NCBI GenBank assembly: GCA_017303475.1
Contig: JAFLBO010000013.1
Location: forward strand, 62,001-126,000
DNA: 64,000 bases
Source of the DNA: Chitinophagales bacterium
GTDB lineage: Bacteria; Bacteroidota; Bacteroidia; Chitinophagales; Saprospiraceae
Direction of reading: 5' to 3'
Below are positions 60,108 to 64,000 of this stretch, piece by piece. The stretch's first letter is position 1; each line of letters opens with the position of its first letter. Below the pieces are notes generated by a model. It was given only the letters and a program-made list of their open reading frames with translations, was not told the DNA's origin and made no database searches. The position numbers were made by a program, and so were the translations under genes.

Positions 60108-62054
60108 CTATTTCTGTGCATTCGCCCGGTCGCGGAATTCCTTGGCCTGGGCTGCATTTCCGGTGGCTTCGCTGATTTCGGCGATGGACTCCAGGGTTCG
60201 GATGTCTTCATAACCGCGGTTGAGGGCAAATTCCAGGAAATACAGCGCGGCATTGGCGTCGTTCTTTTGTTTCCAGAAAAACTCATAACCCACCCGGTAA
60301 CAGAAGGCCATGTATTTTTCAGCATTCGAGCCATCCAAATACTTCATGTACGCCGCCAGGTTGTTACGGAACGTATTGTTGTATGGAATCCGCTCAATCA
60401 CATACTCGGCTTCATGGAAAAACTTGTCGAGCTGGTGATCTATCTGGAACCGGGCCGCAGCCACATTAAATTTCATAATTAGCGCCGCACCGTAGTTTGG
60501 ATTGATTTCCAGCGAGCGCTTGATATGGTATTCCATTTCAGTAACCAGCGCTTTCTTCACTTCCTGATCCTTTTCCTTCACGTATTTTTCCTGATATAAA
60601 CCAGTAACATAGAAACAATGCGAGCGGGCACTGCCTTCCGACACCTCTACAGCTGCCTTGTTCAGGGTAAATCCACTTTGCCAGTCGGGTATGCGCGTAA
60701 TGGTTCTTGCAGCATATAAACCTCCAATGGCAGCTGCCAGAATTATCCCTATCGGATACACAGCACCGGGTTTTTCTTTGAACCAAACCGGAAGTTTTTC
60801 TGCAAAAAACCAACCCAGCACCAAACAGAACGCAATAGACGGCATGTACAGGAAGCGCTCATTCATGAAGGTGCCAATGGAAACAAACAGGTTGGAAACT
60901 ATACTGAGGGTGGCCAGATAGAACAAAATGGCATAGGCCAGTACATTGCCTTTTTTCAATTTCCACAGGGCCCAAACGGCCATGGCAGCATAACCCACAA
61001 CCCCAATCAGTGCACGCCAGTCAGACCAGCTCACCTTGGGAACATGGTACGGATAGTAATCAATAGTAAGCGGATGCGGCACAAACAGCAGCTTCACATA
61101 CCAGGCCAGGGTGAGGAAAATGGTAGCCAAACGCTCGTCTTTACCCATGCCCAGGAACGGATTGTTCATGATATCCGTGCTGGCATCAATGCCTTTTTCC
61201 GACTCCAGCCAGTAGCCAAGCGCCTCATAACGTGCCCAAACAAACACCAGAGCCGCCACCAGCAAAGGCAGCAGGGAAATAAGGGACCGACGGAAGCTAA
61301 CCGGGGTAAACATCCAAATGGTGAGCGGAATAACCGCCACAAACGTAAGGGCATTCTCCTTGGCAAACATACCCAACAACAACGAAACACCCGAAATGGC
61401 CAGGTACCACCAGGCTTTGGTATCGTAATATTTCAACGCAGCCCACAAAGCGCCCAGACTTCCCAAAACAGCTAAAATTTCGTCGCGACCTTTAATATTG
61501 GCCACACATTCCACATGCAAAGGATGCAACATGTAAAACGCTGATGCCAAAAAAGCCAGACTGAAATACCATTTGCCACCCTCGCGTACAGGGAACAGAC
61601 CCAACAAAATGCGGTAAAGCAAAATGCCGGTCAAACCGTACAATAATACATTAAAAAAGTGCCCCGCCGCTGGCTTGTCCGGACCGAAAAACTGTACTTC
61701 CATGGCAAAAGTAGCCAGAGACAGCGGACGATATCGGCCACCTTCCAAAAGGAATTTTTGCTCCTTGAAATACCCCATGAAACTGTCGGTGCTGAAAATC
61801 TGACGAATACCGGCCAGTCCTTTCTGAACATATTCATTCTTCCAATACACCATTTCATCGTCCAGCACATAACCGTATTTTAAACCAATAAAATACAGTC
61901 CATAAGCTGAAACCAGCATCAGCAGCGCCGGCAGCCAGTGCTGACCCCAAAAATCCGGGCCAAAGGTGTGCGTAAGCGCAGCGCTATCAGCAGGCGCCTG
62001 GGAGGCAGTTGGTTTGGTAGAAGATGCGGGTTTGGATTTGCTTTTTGCAGCCAT
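60108..62054 (-). CDS. Integral membrane GT-C-like glycosyltransferase with C-terminal TPR region
   Basis: 648 residues. N-terminal Ser/Pro/Ala-rich cytoplasmic stretch, then about ten membrane helices with the GT-C-like loop GYVLDDEMVYWKNEYVQ (DD/E after helix 1), HPLHVECVANIKGRDEILA and FVSIGTFMNERFLYMPSIAF. The C-terminal 150 residues are helical TPR-like (NPNYGAALIMKFNVAAARF, ALNRGYEDIRTLESIAEISE). This resembles TMTC-type O-mannosyltransferases. Substrate unknown; role in glycosylating exported proteins is inferred. Confidence 0.78.
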   Translation of the reverse strand: MAAKSKSKPASSTKPTASQAPADSAALTHTFGPDFWGQHWLPALLMLVSAYGLYFIGLKYGYVLDDEMVYWKNEYVQKGLAGIRQIFSTDSFMGYFKEQKFLLEGGRYRPLSLATFAMEVQFFGPDKPAAGHFFNVLLYGLTGILLYRILLGLFPVREGGKWYFSLAFLASAFYMLHPLHVECVANIKGRDEILAVLGSLGALWAALKYYDTKAWWYLAISGVSLLLGMFAKENALTFVAVIPLTIWMFTPVSFRRSLISLLPLLVAALVFVWARYEALGYWLESEKGIDASTDIMNNPFLGMGKDERLATIFLTLAWYVKLLFVPHPLTIDYYPYHVPKVSWSDWRALIGVVGYAAMAVWALWKLKKGNVLAYAILFYLATLSIVSNLFVSIGTFMNERFLYMPSIAFCLVLGWFFAEKLPVWFKEKPGAVYPIGIILAAAIGGLYAARTITRIPDWQSGFTLNKAAVEVSEGSARSHCFYVTGLYQEKYVKEKDQEVKKALVTEMEYHIKRSLEINPNYGAALIMKFNVAAARFQIDHQLDKFFHEAEYVIERIPYNNTFRNNLAAYMKYLDGSNAEKYMAFCYRVGYEFFWKQKNDANAALYFLEFALNRGYEDIRTLESIAEISEATGNAAQAKEFRDRANAQK

Positions 62055-62239
62055 AAATTTGATGAGCTTGAATCGAGGGGCAAAAGTAGCAGTTATACCG
62101 GCATTTTTCCCTTTTTACCTCTGGTGGTATTTCTTTCTCAGGCAACTGACATCAGCCAGCCCTGAAGATTTTAACGATTTCAAAACAGCTTACTTCCCAA
62201 CCCTTCTTTTTATCCCTTCCGTTTACGAATCAGACTGCT

Positions 62240-62315
62240 GGAATTTTAAACGCTGGACTTGGGCCCGAATGGTTTGATCCAACAGTCTAACGCCCAACAG
62301 TCCAACAACCTAATA
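62240..62315. repeat. GGACTTGGGC and CAACAGTCTAACGCC repeat
   Basis: Relatives of the GGACGTTGGAC family at 26390: CTGGACTTGGGCCCGAATGG, then CCAACAGTCTAACGCCCAACAGTCCAAC. Confidence 0.6.
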
Positions 62316-62323
62316 CACATGTT

Positions 62324-63466
62324 ATGAACAAAAACAATTCTCTCATCGCTCTGTGGGCATTTTTGCTCTGCACAACCCAAATACAAGCCCAAACCGGCTG
62401 TATCGACACCGCCCTGATCAATCCCGACATAGGTTGTCCGGCCGTATACGACCCAGTATGCGGCTGCAACGGTGTTACCTATGGCAACTCCTGTGAAGCC
62501 CTCAATTTTTATGGCGTTGCCTCCTTCGTACCGGGCGAATGCCCCGTGCAATCCTGCAACTGTGAAGAAAAGTTTGATTACACCCTCGAAGGCAACCAAT
62601 TGCATGCCTGGTTTGATTTCGGCGGCGAAGATCCCCCATTCTTTTTTTATGTAGAATGGTCGCTAGATGGTGATCAGATCATTGGAACAGGCCTGGAATT
62701 TGATACACTGATTGCACAACCTGGCGCCCATTACCTCTGCGCTACTTATCCAACAGGCGATTTCGTAAACATTACCTGCACCGTTTGCCAAACCATCCAG
62801 ACAGAATCCGTGTGCCCGGATTCCAGTATAATTGATCCCAACGTACTGTGCCCGGAAGTGCTGCAACCCGTTTGTGGCTGCGATGGAAAAACCTACGACA
62901 ATGTTTGTATTGCCCAAAACTACTATGGTATAACATCCTGGACCAAAGGCGTATGCTGTGACACACCAGAGTGCAAGGCCTATTTCGATATAAGCCTGTT
63001 ACCCAACAATACCATTTCCATCAAAAACAAATCAATCAATGCAGAAGCTTCCCTGCTCAGTTTGGGTGACGGCGCCATCCACGGCGGGGTGTTTGAGGAG
63101 CTCACGCATACCTACAGCGCTCCCGGAATTTATCAAATTTGCCTGGAAATCAGCAACTTCGCAGGCAGCTGTTCAGACACCTACTGCCAGGAAATCAACT
63201 TCACCACCCCAACCGGCGAGCCGGTAAAACAGGAAACAAATCTGGTTATTGCACCCAATCCGTCCCACGATCAGGCGCAGGTACAGGTCGTGGGCGCCAA
63301 TCCGCAACGGGCCTGGCTGTTCGACATGCAAGGAAAATTGGTTTGGCAGGAAAACATACCCACCAGCCATTTCCAGCTCAATGCCCGTCAGCTCCCGCCC
63401 GGACTATATCAATTACAGGTACAAACCGATCGCGGATTCATAGCTCAAAAATGGCTGGTGGAGTAA
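62324..63466 (+). CDS. Secreted T9SS protein with two Kazal-type inhibitor domains
   Basis: 380 residues with a signal peptide (IALWAFLLCTTQIQAQ). Two Kazal domains: CPAVYDPVCGCNGVTYGNSC (about 38-75) and CPEVLQPVCGCDGKTYDNVC (about 180-217), each with the six-Cys pattern, followed by a PKD-like domain and a T9SS sorting domain (IAPNPSHDQAQVQVV, PPGLYQLQVQTDRG). Kazal domains inhibit serine proteases, so a surface-exposed protease inhibitor is likely. No repeat at its 3' end. Confidence 0.9.
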   Translation: MNKNNSLIALWAFLLCTTQIQAQTGCIDTALINPDIGCPAVYDPVCGCNGVTYGNSCEALNFYGVASFVPGECPVQSCNCEEKFDYTLEGNQLHAWFDFGGEDPPFFFYVEWSLDGDQIIGTGLEFDTLIAQPGAHYLCATYPTGDFVNITCTVCQTIQTESVCPDSSIIDPNVLCPEVLQPVCGCDGKTYDNVCIAQNYYGITSWTKGVCCDTPECKAYFDISLLPNNTISIKNKSINAEASLLSLGDGAIHGGVFEELTHTYSAPGIYQICLEISNFAGSCSDTYCQEINFTTPTGEPVKQETNLVIAPNPSHDQAQVQVVGANPQRAWLFDMQGKLVWQENIPTSHFQLNARQLPPGLYQLQVQTDRGFIAQKWLVE

Positions 63467-63467
63467 C

Positions 63468-63995
63468 CTACTCCTTACCGCTCTCGCCGGTGAAATAATC
63501 TTCCCGGTTTTTGAACAAAACATTGAAGGTGGTCATACTGCCATAGCAACGGGTGATATACTGTTGCAGATTGACCTTATCCTCATCGTCAAGTTTTTTG
63601 TGCGCATTGATATTTTGCTCCAGCACGCGCAGGCGGTCGCGCATCATCACTATTTTATGGAAAAAAGTATCAATGGGCACTTCTTTGGGCTGTACACCAT
63701 CGGCCTGAAGTATCATTTTGCCGTTTTTCCAACGATCGCCCAGCGGAACCATTTCCAGACTTACCCCCGACCAGGCCCTTAAAATGCGTACCAGAGATTG
63801 TTCTGCCTCGGTAAAAGACACTGTTTCATCCGGCACAATACGTTCCACCACCTGCCAGCCGGAATAATCCTTACCCACCATCTTCAATCCGAATTGCATA
63901 AAACATACTTCATACGCTGCCACATGCAGCCGCACCACTACCCCATCACCAAATGCCGGGTGTTTTACCCTGGAGCCAATACCAAGAAGTTCCAT
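63468..63995 (-). CDS. Conserved hypothetical protein with CarD/UvrD-C-like N-terminus
   Basis: 175 residues. The N-terminal GIGSRVKHPAFGDGVVVRLH resembles the Tudor-like motif of the UvrD/PcrA C-terminus; the rest has MVGKDYSGWQVVERIVPD and a helical C-terminus (VVMMRDRLRVLEQNINAHKK-like). I do not know a function. It converges with the Kazal gene (1 bp between stops). Confidence 0.55.
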   Translation of the reverse strand: MELLGIGSRVKHPAFGDGVVVRLHVAAYEVCFMQFGLKMVGKDYSGWQVVERIVPDETVSFTEAEQSLVRILRAWSGVSLEMVPLGDRWKNGKMILQADGVQPKEVPIDTFFHKIVMMRDRLRVLEQNINAHKKLDDEDKVNLQQYITRCYGSMTTFNVLFKNREDYFTGESGKE

Positions 63996-64000
63996 TTTGA

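Overview
The window looks like part of a Bacteroidota chromosome, probably a Saprospiria/Chitinophagia-type environmental bacterium. The reasons are type IX secretion (T9SS) C-terminal sorting domains on several secreted proteins, SprB-like repeats, promoters of the Bacteroidota type (TTTG-N20-TAnnTTTG, seen cleanly before a tRNA and an ArsR-type operon), few Shine-Dalgarno sites, and lipoproteins with short lipoboxes. The lineage below phylum is an inference. No rRNA, phage, CRISPR array or replication origin was seen.

Layout. 1-0.93 kb: arsS (cut by the window edge) and its CMD/AhpD partner, arsenosugar biosynthesis. 1-5.3 kb: small secreted and unknown genes and a secreted MORN-caspase protein. 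5.4-11.9 kb (minus strand): di-haem peroxidase, T9SS M1 aminopeptidase, then a likely copper-linked cluster (YHS lipoprotein, His-rich lipoprotein, MbnP-like protein, CDVCGC beta-barrel protein, HCNGQC protein). 12.2-15.1 kb: ECF-type sigma factor, small protein, MscS-like channel, TauE/SafE permease. 15.1-16.5 kb: long gene-free stretch with palindromes and a candidate small RNA, then tRNA-Leu(CAG). 16.5-19.5 kb: rpiB, phosphohexomutase, pcm. 19.5-24.4 kb: an AT-rich accessory island of defence-like genes (Abi_C protein, ParB-like protein coupled to a Dam-like methylase, membrane HEPN protein) separated by attC-like palindromes, one of them interrupted by a MITE-like element. 24.4-35 kb: membrane proteins, a small regulator, rlmB, lipocalin-like lipoprotein, lspA, RHH/SPFH pair, a REP-associated tyrosine transposase nested in REP-like palindromes, parC/gyrA. 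35-36.8 kb: self-regulated ArsR-SRPBCC-DoxX-DUF4256 operon. 37-52 kb: helical unknown protein, cohesin/dockerin T9SS protein, BlaI/BlaR-type operon, T9SS protein, DPP IV-type peptidase. 52-64 kb: ABC-F ATPase, NlpC/P60 protein, M42 peptidase, pyrE, Nudix, psd, YceI, metF, a GT-C-like membrane protein, a Kazal-domain T9SS protein and an unknown protein.

The most unusual property of the window is its intergenic DNA. Nearly every gap is filled by one of about ten repeat families (for example CACCACTAAGgCACTnAGG, ACCGCGGAGGCGCGGAGG, GACGGTR, GGTCATTTGGG, GAGT, CATCGTC). They are arranged as large inverted repeats, often nested inside one another, start right at stop codons, sometimes run into the ends of coding sequences, and abut start codons.
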